From the NCBI GenBank assembly GCA_949373165.1, contig CASICO010000011.1, positions 1 through 44,381 on the forward strand: 44,381 bases of DNA, given 5' to 3'. This document shows, one piece after another, positions 18,382 to 25,981 of this stretch. How positions within the stretch are numbered: the first letter of the stretch is position 1; each line of letters starts with the position of its first letter. The notes beneath the pieces are model-generated. The model saw nothing but the letters and a program-made list of their open reading frames with translations, was not told the origin of the DNA and made no database searches. This DNA is from an uncultured Flavobacteriales bacterium. GTDB taxonomy: Bacteria > Bacteroidota > Bacteroidia > Flavobacteriales_D > Sanyastnellaceae. The position numbers were made by a program, and so were the translations under genes.

Positions 18382-19539
18382 TTAGAAGGCTTCTCCGATG
18401 AAGATGTAGATGCCATGGCCCTCTGGAGTGAAGGCGACATCGACACGGGTGTAGATGTCCTTTTCGGGGAAAAGGAGGTATCGAATTCCAGCCCCCCCAG
18501 TGGGTAAAAACTGATTCCATTGGAAAGTGTGTTCATCCCCAAACACCTGACCCGCAGCCAAAAACACGCTGGCGCCCAGGCTCTTTGAAAAGGAAAAAGG
18601 CAGGATGCGGTACTCCACTTGAGCGGCAATGAGGTTCCTGTCACGGTACCGACCGAGATAGTAGCCGCGCATCAAGCTTTCTCCCCCCATGAGGGACAAC
18701 ATATTAAACGGCGGATTCCCCGAAGTGAATTGGCCATAAAGCTGTGCGGCCAAAACGTTGTTTTCTTGAACAGGCTGGTAGATCCGGTTGTCCACGATGT
18801 AAGAGGTGAAGTCGAAGTCACTTCCGGTCTGAGCTCCATATTTCAAGAAGGCCCACTCGCTGTACAGGCCATGCCTTGGATTCATGGCGTTGTGGATGTT
18901 GTCGTAGAGCAATCCCAATCCGACCCCCATGTTGGTCGAACCCAAAGCCCCGACGCTGGGTCTTCCTGCCTCCGGTGAGGCTTCACCAATGCCCTCATAC
19001 TCCACCCGATTCAACCTCTGAAAATCCAGTTCCAATCCGAAGTAAAGCGAGGGCAATGTCTCCCGCAGAACCCGTTCCCGAAACAAAATGTACTCCCCGT
19101 CGATGACGCTCTGCACGTCCGAGGGAGAGTCCCTGCCAATGCCATAGTAGAACAAAGGGAAACTTTGGTAGCGCGCGCGACCATAGAAAAACCACTTGTT
19201 TTTGTCGGTATACAACGCGTGGTCCAACCAAATGCCATATTGGTTTTCCAAGGTGTAAAATGTGAAGACCTTGATTTCACTCAGTCGGTTGCTCAAATCC
19301 CGTTTCGCGGAATAGACGTAAAGGCTGGACACCCCAAACTCCCAATTGGTTTCCGGTGAGAAAGCCAATGTGGGATAGTTGATGAACTTGGGCGCTGCGG
19401 GGTCATCATCCACACCGCGCACATTGTCCAAGATGCGTTGGAACAGGCTACCTGACTCCCCCTCCTCTTGACCCATGGCTGGCATGGAGAGCCCAAAAGA
19501 AACGAGCAGCAAAAGCGCGATTTGACTGTGGCCTTTCAT
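18382..19539 (-). CDS. BamA/TamA-like outer membrane beta-barrel protein (surface antigen D15 domain)
   Basis: 385 residues with a signal peptide (MKGHSQIALLLLVSFGLSMP). The rest is a series of amphipathic strands with aromatic girdles (WEFGVSSLYVYS, WFFYGRARYQSFPLFYYGI). Family marks are MNPRHGLYSEWAFLKYGAQ, the conserved GGESLMRGYYLGRYRDRN segment corresponding to the VRGF-type loop-6 motif, and a terminal Phe (GIYIFIGEAF). It is short for BamA because POTRA domains are missing: only about 50 residues precede the barrel. Such POTRA-less proteins are common in Bacteroidota; their job is not settled, so the role in protein insertion is not claimed. It stands alone on its strand. Confidence 0.82.
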   Translation of the reverse strand: MKGHSQIALLLLVSFGLSMPAMGQEEGESGSLFQRILDNVRGVDDDPAAPKFINYPTLAFSPETNWEFGVSSLYVYSAKRDLSNRLSEIKVFTFYTLENQYGIWLDHALYTDKNKWFFYGRARYQSFPLFYYGIGRDSPSDVQSVIDGEYILFRERVLRETLPSLYFGLELDFQRLNRVEYEGIGEASPEAGRPSVGALGSTNMGVGLGLLYDNIHNAMNPRHGLYSEWAFLKYGAQTGSDFDFTSYIVDNRIYQPVQENNVLAAQLYGQFTSGNPPFNMLSLMGGESLMRGYYLGRYRDRNLIAAQVEYRILPFSFSKSLGASVFLAAGQVFGDEHTFQWNQFLPTGGAGIRYLLFPEKDIYTRVDVAFTPEGHGIYIFIGEAF

Positions 19540-19868
19540 CGGACTAAAACTAGGTCTTCCACCCTGTTATTCTTGCGCTGAGGACGATTCATTTCCTGCG
19601 ATTTCAATGCACTCAGGCCCTGCCAAAGAAGCCCGACAAAGCCACCTCGGACATGGTCAGCGGCCCCTTGACGCTCAATCGAGATCACGGAGACAGCCTA
19701 CAGACGGAGCCACGCGGAGACCACCAACGCAGGAGCAGCTCAACCTCCCTTCCCAAATGCAACCTTAACTTACTATGAATTAACCAGTTAAAATCTACCA
19801 AAAGGAGTACAGTGAATCGATGGTCAACCCTGCCCCAGGCATGGCCCTGACCACACAAGACCCAATAA
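19540..19868. other. Divergent intergenic region
   Basis: About 330 bp between divergent genes at 19539 (minus) and 19869 (plus). The part at 19765-19815 is distinctly AT-rich (aacttactatgaattaacc) and is the likely promoter region for the plus-strand FISUMP gene, but no clean -33/-7 pair is seen. Confidence 0.35.
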
Positions 19869-20687
19869 ATGATGCGCGTTTTTCTTCCACCTCGCCCCCG
19901 ATTAAAGAAGCTCAGTCACATGGGGATTTTCCTGATGCTGGTCTCGCTGCCTGTCCCTTCTTGGGGTCAGGAAAGTTGCTTTAACCCCGACTTATCCAAC
20001 GATGGCAACGTTGGTGCTGCAGACCTCATTCTTCTCCTCTCGTACTTCGACATGGCCTGGCCCTTGGATACAGGCATAACGTGCCCAACGAATATGGAAC
20101 ACCAAGGTCATGAATACGGCGTGGTTCAAATGGGGAATCAGTGCTGGTTTTCAGAGAACTGTCGACACCTCCCTGCAGTATCCCCGCCCTCTTCCCTTGA
20201 ATACACTCCGCACGCATTCGTTCTCGGCTACGACGGAACAGATGTCGCTCAGGCCATGACCACCGATGCTTATGAAACCTATGGGGCATTGTACAACTTC
20301 GTTGCCGTCACAGAATGGGACCTTTGTCCTTCTGGATGGCACACCGCCACAGACCAAGATTGGTTTGAAATGGAGGCCCACATGGGACTTCAAGAGACGG
20401 AATTGAACACTTTAGGCTGGCGTGGCGAAGCGCAAGGCGACCACCTCAAAGACAGCCTGAATTGGAATGGAACCGACAATTACGGGATGGGTTTCTTGCC
20501 TGGGGGGCAAACCTTCACCAATGGCACCTTCGGAAACGAGGGGGCTTACGTGCACATTTGGGTCGCCACAGAATACACGTTTACGAAGGGGTGGTATCGC
20601 GCACTGATGACCGGTTCAGATGGCATCTTTCGAAGCAACAATGTGAGCAAAACTATGGGGGGATACGCCCGGTGTGTTACCGACTAA
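19869..20687 (+). CDS. Secreted FISUMP-domain protein with dockerin-like segment
   Basis: 272 residues. After a positively charged N-terminus comes a hydrophobic export signal (MGIFLMLVSLPVPSWGQ). Residues about 38-62 form a dockerin-like loop-helix (NPDLSNDGNVGAADLILLLS). From residue about 80 the Fibrobacter succinogenes major paralogous domain is clear: MGNQCWFSENCRHLPAV, YGALYNFVAVTEWDLCPSGW, WRGEAQGDHLKDS and GGYARCV. The biochemical role of this domain is unknown; it is common in secreted proteins of Bacteroidota and Fibrobacteres. ATG codons at 19869 and 19872 are both possible. It precedes the esterase gene by 115 bp in the same direction. Confidence 0.85.
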   Translation: MMRVFLPPRPRLKKLSHMGIFLMLVSLPVPSWGQESCFNPDLSNDGNVGAADLILLLSYFDMAWPLDTGITCPTNMEHQGHEYGVVQMGNQCWFSENCRHLPAVSPPSSLEYTPHAFVLGYDGTDVAQAMTTDAYETYGALYNFVAVTEWDLCPSGWHTATDQDWFEMEAHMGLQETELNTLGWRGEAQGDHLKDSLNWNGTDNYGMGFLPGGQTFTNGTFGNEGAYVHIWVATEYTFTKGWYRALMTGSDGIFRSNNVSKTMGGYARCVTD

Positions 20688-20802
20688 CATCCACCAAACC
20701 CCCTATTCATGTCGCATGCCTGCTTTGAAACAACGTCATCGTTGGTTCATTTTCGGCCATGAAAGGACCCGAAAAAAAGGTGTCAGATATTATCTTGTCG
20801 GC

Positions 20803-22317
20803 ATGTTCCTACGCAATACTTTGACGCTTCTTGGCCTCGCAATGGCGACGATTGCCGCTGCTCAGTGCGAATACACTGAAGTCACCTTCACCACCGCCAC
20901 CGCTCTCTACCCATGGGAAATGGGATGGGAGCTTTATCACCTTGGTGAATCTGACACCACCCAGATCTTGTCTTTCTCTGGCAGCATTGAAGGGACCTTT
21001 GCGCAGGAAGTCTGCTTAGAGGACGGGTGTTACTTCTTCCTCGCCACCGACAGTTGGGGCGACGGCTGGAATGGAGCCACACTCTCCTCCGATCTCGACT
21101 TGGCCGGATTCGACGAAACGTTCACCATGAACAATGGGTTTTTCGGCTACTTGCCCTTCACCGTCGGCGAGGAAGAATGCAACCCCCAGTTCGGAGGATG
21201 CACCGATCCCGAAGCCATTAATTTCGTGGAAGGAGCCACAATAGACGATGGATCCTGCACCGAAATCCAAACCTTCACCTACCTAGACGGCAGCACCAAC
21301 TACAACAGAACGTACATCTACTACGCCCCACCCAACATGGAGCCCGGTGCACCTTTGATCTTTGCCTTGCACGGCTACACCGGGGATGCCCTCGGCATGT
21401 TCGCTGTGGGCGGTTTCCGCGAACTGGCCAACGAAGAAGGATTTGGCCTGGTGGTGCCACAAGGCTCTCCCGACGGCAGCGGAACCAACCACTGGAACGC
21501 CAACTTCGATTTCTCCAACGTGAACGACCACGCGTTTTTGACCCAACTTGCTGGGTACATTCAAGAAACCCACGGCCACGATCCGGCATGCACCTATACC
21601 TGCGGGTATTCCAATGGCGGCTACATGAGCTACTCGCTGGCCTGTGAAAACGCAGACGTATTCCGCGGGATTGGTTCGGTGGGGGGCCTGATGGGGGGCA
21701 ACGACTGGGTGTCCTGCGACCCCAGCCAATCGGTTCCGGTGATTCACCTGCACGGCACCGCCGACAATGTGGTGCCCTACCTGGGCAACCCCAACGATGC
21801 TGGCAACTGGGGTGGCAATCCCAGCGTGGAGACCATCGTCTCAACATGGGCCGAATGGAACAATTGCACCGAGGTCACCGAGGAGGCTTTGCCCAACATC
21901 AACCTGAACGACAACAGCACTGTGGACCTCATCACACACTCCGGAGGGAACGACGGATACGAAGCCCGTGTTTACCGGGTCAATGGCGGTGGCCACGACT
22001 GGTTTGGGTCTTGGGGCAACATGGACGTGACCAGCGCTGTGGAGATGTGGAGCTTCTGGAGCCAGTTCTGTGGCGCCACTGTGGAAGTCGAAGAATTCGA
22101 AAACCTCCAAACCGAACTCGTGCGTTGGGACGGACAGAAACTCATCGCCCTCTCAGATTGCCGCGTGCGCATCTTCGAAGCCTCTGGAAAGCGGGTATTC
22201 GATCGCCCCATGATGTCAGGGCAGTCCTGTCCTTTTAGCGGTTGCGGACAGATTTACCTCATGGGTGCTTCCCAAACCGATGGTGCTTTCCAGCAGCTCA
22301 AGTTCTGGGCAGACTGA
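20803..22317 (+). CDS. Secreted alpha/beta-hydrolase esterase (PHB depolymerase / feruloyl esterase-like)
   Basis: 504 residues from the ATG at 20803, which opens a signal peptide (MFLRNTLTLLGLAMATIAAA); the longer open frame from 20674 adds only basic, non-secretory residues. Residues about 20-120 form a beta-rich segment (FLATDSWGDGWNGATL) of a type often fused to secreted Bacteroidota enzymes. A GCTDPEAINFVEGATIDDGS linker follows. The hydrolase then shows PLIFALHGYTGDA (oxyanion region), CGYSNGGYMSY with the nucleophile Ser, VPVIHLHGTADNVVPY with the acid Asp, and NGGGHDWFGS with the catalytic His. The triad is therefore complete. It is exported to cleave ester bonds in polymers such as polyhydroxyalkanoate or plant phenolic esters; the substrate is not resolved. 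The last 75 residues look like a diverged type A sorting domain. Confidence 0.87.
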   Translation: MFLRNTLTLLGLAMATIAAAQCEYTEVTFTTATALYPWEMGWELYHLGESDTTQILSFSGSIEGTFAQEVCLEDGCYFFLATDSWGDGWNGATLSSDLDLAGFDETFTMNNGFFGYLPFTVGEEECNPQFGGCTDPEAINFVEGATIDDGSCTEIQTFTYLDGSTNYNRTYIYYAPPNMEPGAPLIFALHGYTGDALGMFAVGGFRELANEEGFGLVVPQGSPDGSGTNHWNANFDFSNVNDHAFLTQLAGYIQETHGHDPACTYTCGYSNGGYMSYSLACENADVFRGIGSVGGLMGGNDWVSCDPSQSVPVIHLHGTADNVVPYLGNPNDAGNWGGNPSVETIVSTWAEWNNCTEVTEEALPNINLNDNSTVDLITHSGGNDGYEARVYRVNGGGHDWFGSWGNMDVTSAVEMWSFWSQFCGATVEVEEFENLQTELVRWDGQKLIALSDCRVRIFEASGKRVFDRPMMSGQSCPFSGCGQIYLMGASQTDGAFQQLKFWAD

Positions 22318-22320
22318 CCG

Positions 22321-22551
22321 TCAAGTGTATCCTTGGGGGGAACACTGGCGTTGGAAAATGGTGCTGCCAAAGCACTCGCTCTCGAGCGGCAGCAGAGACT
22401 CACCAGAGGGACACCCTACCCAACCGATGGTGAGACAATCCGTGCGGCCCTGCCTGAGGGTCTGCGAGATCATCGGAGTGCGTTGCCATTGGGCTGAATC
22501 AAGGCAGGCCATGGCGCTCAATGTGGCCGCAACCCACAGGAGTACAAACAT
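22321..22551 (-). CDS. Possible small lipoprotein or secreted peptide
   Basis: 76 residues beginning MFVLLWVAATLSAMACLDSA, a hydrophobic N-terminus ending in a Cys that could be a lipobox (weak at -3). The mature part has three further Cys. It ends 3 bp from the convergent esterase stop. No relative is recognised, and the only support is the export-like N-terminus and its fit in an otherwise empty gap. Confidence 0.4.
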   Translation of the reverse strand: MFVLLWVAATLSAMACLDSAQWQRTPMISQTLRQGRTDCLTIGWVGCPSGESLLPLESECFGSTIFQRQCSPQGYT

Positions 22552-22650
22552 CAGAGCTGCGGTTTAAAGACAATACCCGTGGACAGGGTCTTCTTGTGAA
22601 GGGCCCTGTATCCATTCTGAAGTCCATGCTTTTCTTTGTGGCCTGCGCCC

Positions 22651-23091
22651 ATGAAAATCTCATCCTTCTTTGCCCCTGAAAACCGCAACACCTTGCTCGC
22701 AGTATCGGGCATCGTCTGTTTTTTTCTAGCCCACTATTTTACTGGCTTTATTCTGGTGGGGCTCATCATGATGGGGACGTTGACTTTCCGCTGGCTGCGG
22801 AGGAAATTCGCTAAGCTGGCTTGGGTTCCCATTGCCCTTTTTCTCCTGGCAATTTTTGCTTTTTCACCACTGCTCATTGGCATCACGGCCATGGCCATAT
22901 CCGAGGCTGCTTCCGGAACCTCCCTGAACGAGAGCAACAGCGTTTGGGGGGTATTGCCTTGGATGACCTTCTTTACCGTGAGCGCAGCGGGTTCGATTTT
23001 GCCTTTCATCATTGCGGGCGCAGCCGTGCACTCCGAAATCATCGCCAAGAAGAAAAAGAAGTCCCCATTGAGCGACATCATCCTTCCTTAA
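22651..23091 (+). CDS. Small inner-membrane protein of unknown function
   Basis: 146 residues from ATG at 22651; an upstream TTG at 22636 is less likely. Three to four hydrophobic segments are visible: TLLAVSGIVCFFLAHYFTGF with FILVGLIMM, WVPIALFLLAIFAFSPLLIG and, after a polar loop with ASGTSLNESNSVW, MTFFTVSAAGSILPFIIAG. The C-terminus is strongly basic (AKKKKKS), consistent with a cytoplasmic tail. I do not recognise a family. It stands alone between the esterase block and a minus-strand lipoprotein gene. Confidence 0.7.
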   Translation: MKISSFFAPENRNTLLAVSGIVCFFLAHYFTGFILVGLIMMGTLTFRWLRRKFAKLAWVPIALFLLAIFAFSPLLIGITAMAISEAASGTSLNESNSVWGVLPWMTFFTVSAAGSILPFIIAGAAVHSEIIAKKKKKSPLSDIILP

Positions 23092-23328
23092 GGATCCAAA
23101 GGTTGGCCGATAAAATCAGCTCTTCCTTTCGTCGGGATTGCCCTGGCTAGCCAATCCACCGCTTTTCATGGGTTCGTTCCTCTTCAAGCCGCGCACTTTT
23201 CCACCCTACAACCCGAGATCCTGAGCGGACGTGGCCAGCCACACGCAGCCAGCTCAAATTGCCGCGTGCACATTCCCGAAGATTATGGACAACAGGCTTG
23301 GAGTGAACTCACCCGGAATCACCCCCTC

Positions 23329-23760
23329 TTATCTCACCCCCTCCGTTTTGGAAATCACCAAAATATCGCCGCCAAAAATATCGCCCACAAAGCTCTGTCG
23401 AGTCCCATCCCACTGCAACTTAAGGTGTCCCATAGGTAGAGAAATCCGAACCGTTTTATCGCTGTCTTGGTAATCATAAGTCAACACTTCGGAAGAGAAA
23501 TCCACCTCTGTCCCCATCTCTGATGCGCCCGCATCTTGAAACGAAAGCATCAGGGTCCCCCTGTCAATCCAAACGGCGGTTCCACGCCAGGTCTCCTGGT
23601 GACCATCAGAATCCAGAGAAAGGGCATAAGGCACTTGCCATTCAAACCCCAAATCCGTCACGGTCGGCAAGACGATCTCCGTCGGCTCAGTGGTGCAAGA
23701 GGAAAACAAGACCACAGCGGTGGTCAGAAAGCAAGAAACAAGTCGCATAGCGGACTGCAT
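23329..23760 (-). CDS. Predicted lipoprotein, unknown function
   Basis: 143 residues from ATG at 23760; ATG at 23748 is an alternative, and codons further upstream do not look like coding sequence. The signal MRLVSCFLTTAVVLFSSC ends in a good lipobox (LFSSC), so it should be lipidated and envelope-bound. The mature part is beta-rich (FEWQVPYALSLDSDG, TAVWIDRGTLMLSFQD, TVRISLPMGHLKLQWDG) and may be a small sandwich or half-barrel. No family recognised. It is followed on the same strand by nothing close; the gap to 23091 shows no features. Confidence 0.65.
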   Translation of the reverse strand: MQSAMRLVSCFLTTAVVLFSSCTTEPTEIVLPTVTDLGFEWQVPYALSLDSDGHQETWRGTAVWIDRGTLMLSFQDAGASEMGTEVDFSSEVLTYDYQDSDKTVRISLPMGHLKLQWDGTRQSFVGDIFGGDILVISKTEGVR

Positions 23761-23930
23761 TGTGAGGACATCCTCGGTCATCAAACCCGTCTGTATCCGA
23801 GACGATGGCGGAGGCTTTGGCCGCTCTTTGATGAACGCACAAAGAACCTCAGTTCCAAGCACGCACTGTATCCAATACGCAGTTGCACTGCACTTGGTTA
23901 CACATTATGAGCGGGTCCGCTCCCAGAAAA

Positions 23931-25640
23931 TCAGTACTTGCTCTTTCCTGGCTTACTGTACCCACCCTTTTTGGATGCGCCTTTATTAAAGCCACTCTTC
24001 TTATAGCCGCCCTCTCCAGACCCGCTTTTGTTGTACCCACCCTTGTTGGGTTTGAAGCCATCTGCACGGGTGCCTCCTTGACTAAAGCCACCGTCATTGA
24101 ATCCCGAATCAGAACCGCCGTCCTTCTTGTAGCCGCCCTTCTTGAAATTCTTCTTGTACCCACCCTTACTGTGGCCACCAGACCCAAAGTCTTTCTTGTA
24201 GCCGCCTTTTTTATAGCCGCCCTTCTTGAAGTCCTTTTTGTCACGGAAACCATTGTCTCCTTTTCCGCCTCCCTTGTCATTCAGGTCTTGACGGTTGCTG
24301 AGATTCAATCGGGCCAACTCGCGCGTCAACAAACGGGCAATGATGTCTTCCTTACTCAACGGCTCAAGCAACAAGTCCACTTCCTCAAGCAAGCCTTCAG
24401 GTGCCTTACTCGACCCTTTCTGCTCCACAAGGCCTCGGGCCCAGCTGCGCAAGCGCTCCTCTACGATTTGGTCGGCCTTGGGCACCTCAACTGCGGCGAA
24501 TTCCACATCTAAGCCCCGAGACAACTGGTTGATTCTGCCTTTCTCTTTGCCACTGATGAAGGCCAATGACACTCCTTTTTTACCCGCACGCGCAGTGCGA
24601 CCTGATCGGTGGGTATAGTAAGCTTGATCGTTGGGCAACGAGAAATGGAAGACGTGCGTCAGGTCATTCACATCGATACCGCGTGCAGCCACATCCGTGG
24701 CAATCAACACCTGCAACTCTCGGCGCTTGAATCGCATCATCACACGATCCCGCTGATGCTGCGACAAATCACCGTGAATGGCGTCGGCTTTGTACCCCTG
24801 TTTAATGAGGCCTTCTGCCAGGCTCTGAGTATCCCGCTTCGTCCGGCAAAACACAACCCCGTACAAATCCGGATCCAGGTCCATAAAACGCGTGAGCGCC
24901 TCCGCCTTGTCGCTGTGCCGCACAACGGCATACTTGTGCTCAATGTTGGTGTTGACCGTGGTCTGGGGATCTATGCGAACCTCAAAAGGGTCCTCCATAT
25001 AATCCTTGACCATGCGCCGAATCTCCTTCGGCATGGTCGCAGAAAACAACCAAGTCTTCTTTTCGTCGGGCGTAAAGCTCAAGATCGTATCGAGCTCTTC
25101 CTTAAAGCCCATGTTCAACATCTCATCGGCTTCGTCCAAAACCAAAAAGCGCACCTGATCCAATTTTACTGCCTTGCGCTTGGCCAAATCAATCAATCGA
25201 CCCGGTGTGGCAATCACCACTTGACAAGGACGCTTGAGTTGGTTGATTTGGGTCACAATGTTGGCACCGCCATAAACCGCAACGGTCCGAATGCCCTTCA
25301 TGCGTCCAGCAAAAAGAGAAATCTGTTCGGCAATTTGCTGACCCAACTCCCTTGTGGGCGCCAGAATCAGCGCTTGAACATGGTTTTTATCGGCATCCAG
25401 GTGATCCAACAGAGGCAGACCAAAGGCCGCTGTCTTTCCTGTTCCGGTTTGGGCAAGCCCAATAAAATCACGGTCTCCCTCGAGCAGGCGCGGAATGGCT
25501 TGCTCTTGGATCTCCGTGGGAGTTTCGTAGCCGAGTTTACCGATGGCTTCGAGAATCGGGGCCGAAAGGCCGAGGCTGGAAAAAGTCTGCACCAAACGTG
25601 GAATTGGCCGCAAAGGTCCGCCATTTGTTCCATCCCGCAC
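23931..25640 (-). CDS. DEAD-box ATP-dependent RNA helicase with Gly/Lys-rich tail
   Basis: About 569 residues if GTG 25640 is used; GTG at 25592 (before QTFSSLGLS) is an equally fair start. All helicase motifs are in order: YETPTEIQEQAI (Q motif), AQTGTGKTAAF (Walker A), APTRELGQQ, TPGRLID, VLDEADEMLNMGF, FSATMP, ATDVAARGIDV and YYTHRSGRTARAGKKG. It unwinds short RNA duplexes in ribosome assembly and mRNA decay, and helicases of this type often rise at low temperature. A C-terminal region after about residue 440 is basic and low-complexity, with repeated GGYKKGGYKKDF-like units, likely an RNA-binding, phase-separating tail. The nearest named relatives are DeaD/RhlE types, but the paralog is not decided. 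Confidence 0.92.
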   Translation of the reverse strand: MRDGTNGGPLRPIPRLVQTFSSLGLSAPILEAIGKLGYETPTEIQEQAIPRLLEGDRDFIGLAQTGTGKTAAFGLPLLDHLDADKNHVQALILAPTRELGQQIAEQISLFAGRMKGIRTVAVYGGANIVTQINQLKRPCQVVIATPGRLIDLAKRKAVKLDQVRFLVLDEADEMLNMGFKEELDTILSFTPDEKKTWLFSATMPKEIRRMVKDYMEDPFEVRIDPQTTVNTNIEHKYAVVRHSDKAEALTRFMDLDPDLYGVVFCRTKRDTQSLAEGLIKQGYKADAIHGDLSQHQRDRVMMRFKRRELQVLIATDVAARGIDVNDLTHVFHFSLPNDQAYYTHRSGRTARAGKKGVSLAFISGKEKGRINQLSRGLDVEFAAVEVPKADQIVEERLRSWARGLVEQKGSSKAPEGLLEEVDLLLEPLSKEDIIARLLTRELARLNLSNRQDLNDKGGGKGDNGFRDKKDFKKGGYKKGGYKKDFGSGGHSKGGYKKNFKKGGYKKDGGSDSGFNDGGFSQGGTRADGFKPNKGGYNKSGSGEGGYKKSGFNKGASKKGGYSKPGKSKY

Positions 25641-25981
25641 CTAAGAATGGCAAGAGATGTGCATGAACCGCACCTGAAAAGCCAATACAAACTGGCACCT
25701 ATGGAGAATAAAACGCCGCCATTTCTGCACGCATCCCGCGCTGAGCGGACAAAAGGGCCAATCCCAGCCAAGCAAGATGAAACAGGCAAAGTCGCCTCGC
25801 TCATTTGAACTACCGGCGTCATTCGGAGGCGGAAAGCCCGGATAAACGCCTGCAGAATGGCTTTGAATCGTCTCGCTAACGTTCGAAGTGCTCGCCTTTT
25901 AGCCCCGCTTCGGTTTCGCGACCACCGGAGGCGTTCTTGTTGAATAACATGCCTGAAATCCAACCCGAACGTGAAGGCGTT
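25641..25981. other. Intergenic region upstream of the helicase gene
   Basis: About 340 bp with no coding signal. It should contain the helicase promoter and a long 5' leader, as helicase genes of this class often have; no clear -33/-7 pair was found on the minus strand. The 3' end of the phosphatase gene borders it. Confidence 0.35.

Noticed and set aside
24609..25808. 399-residue plus-strand frame opposite the DEAD-box gene
   Set aside because: All helicase motifs lie on the minus strand and the plus frame has no recognisable domain.
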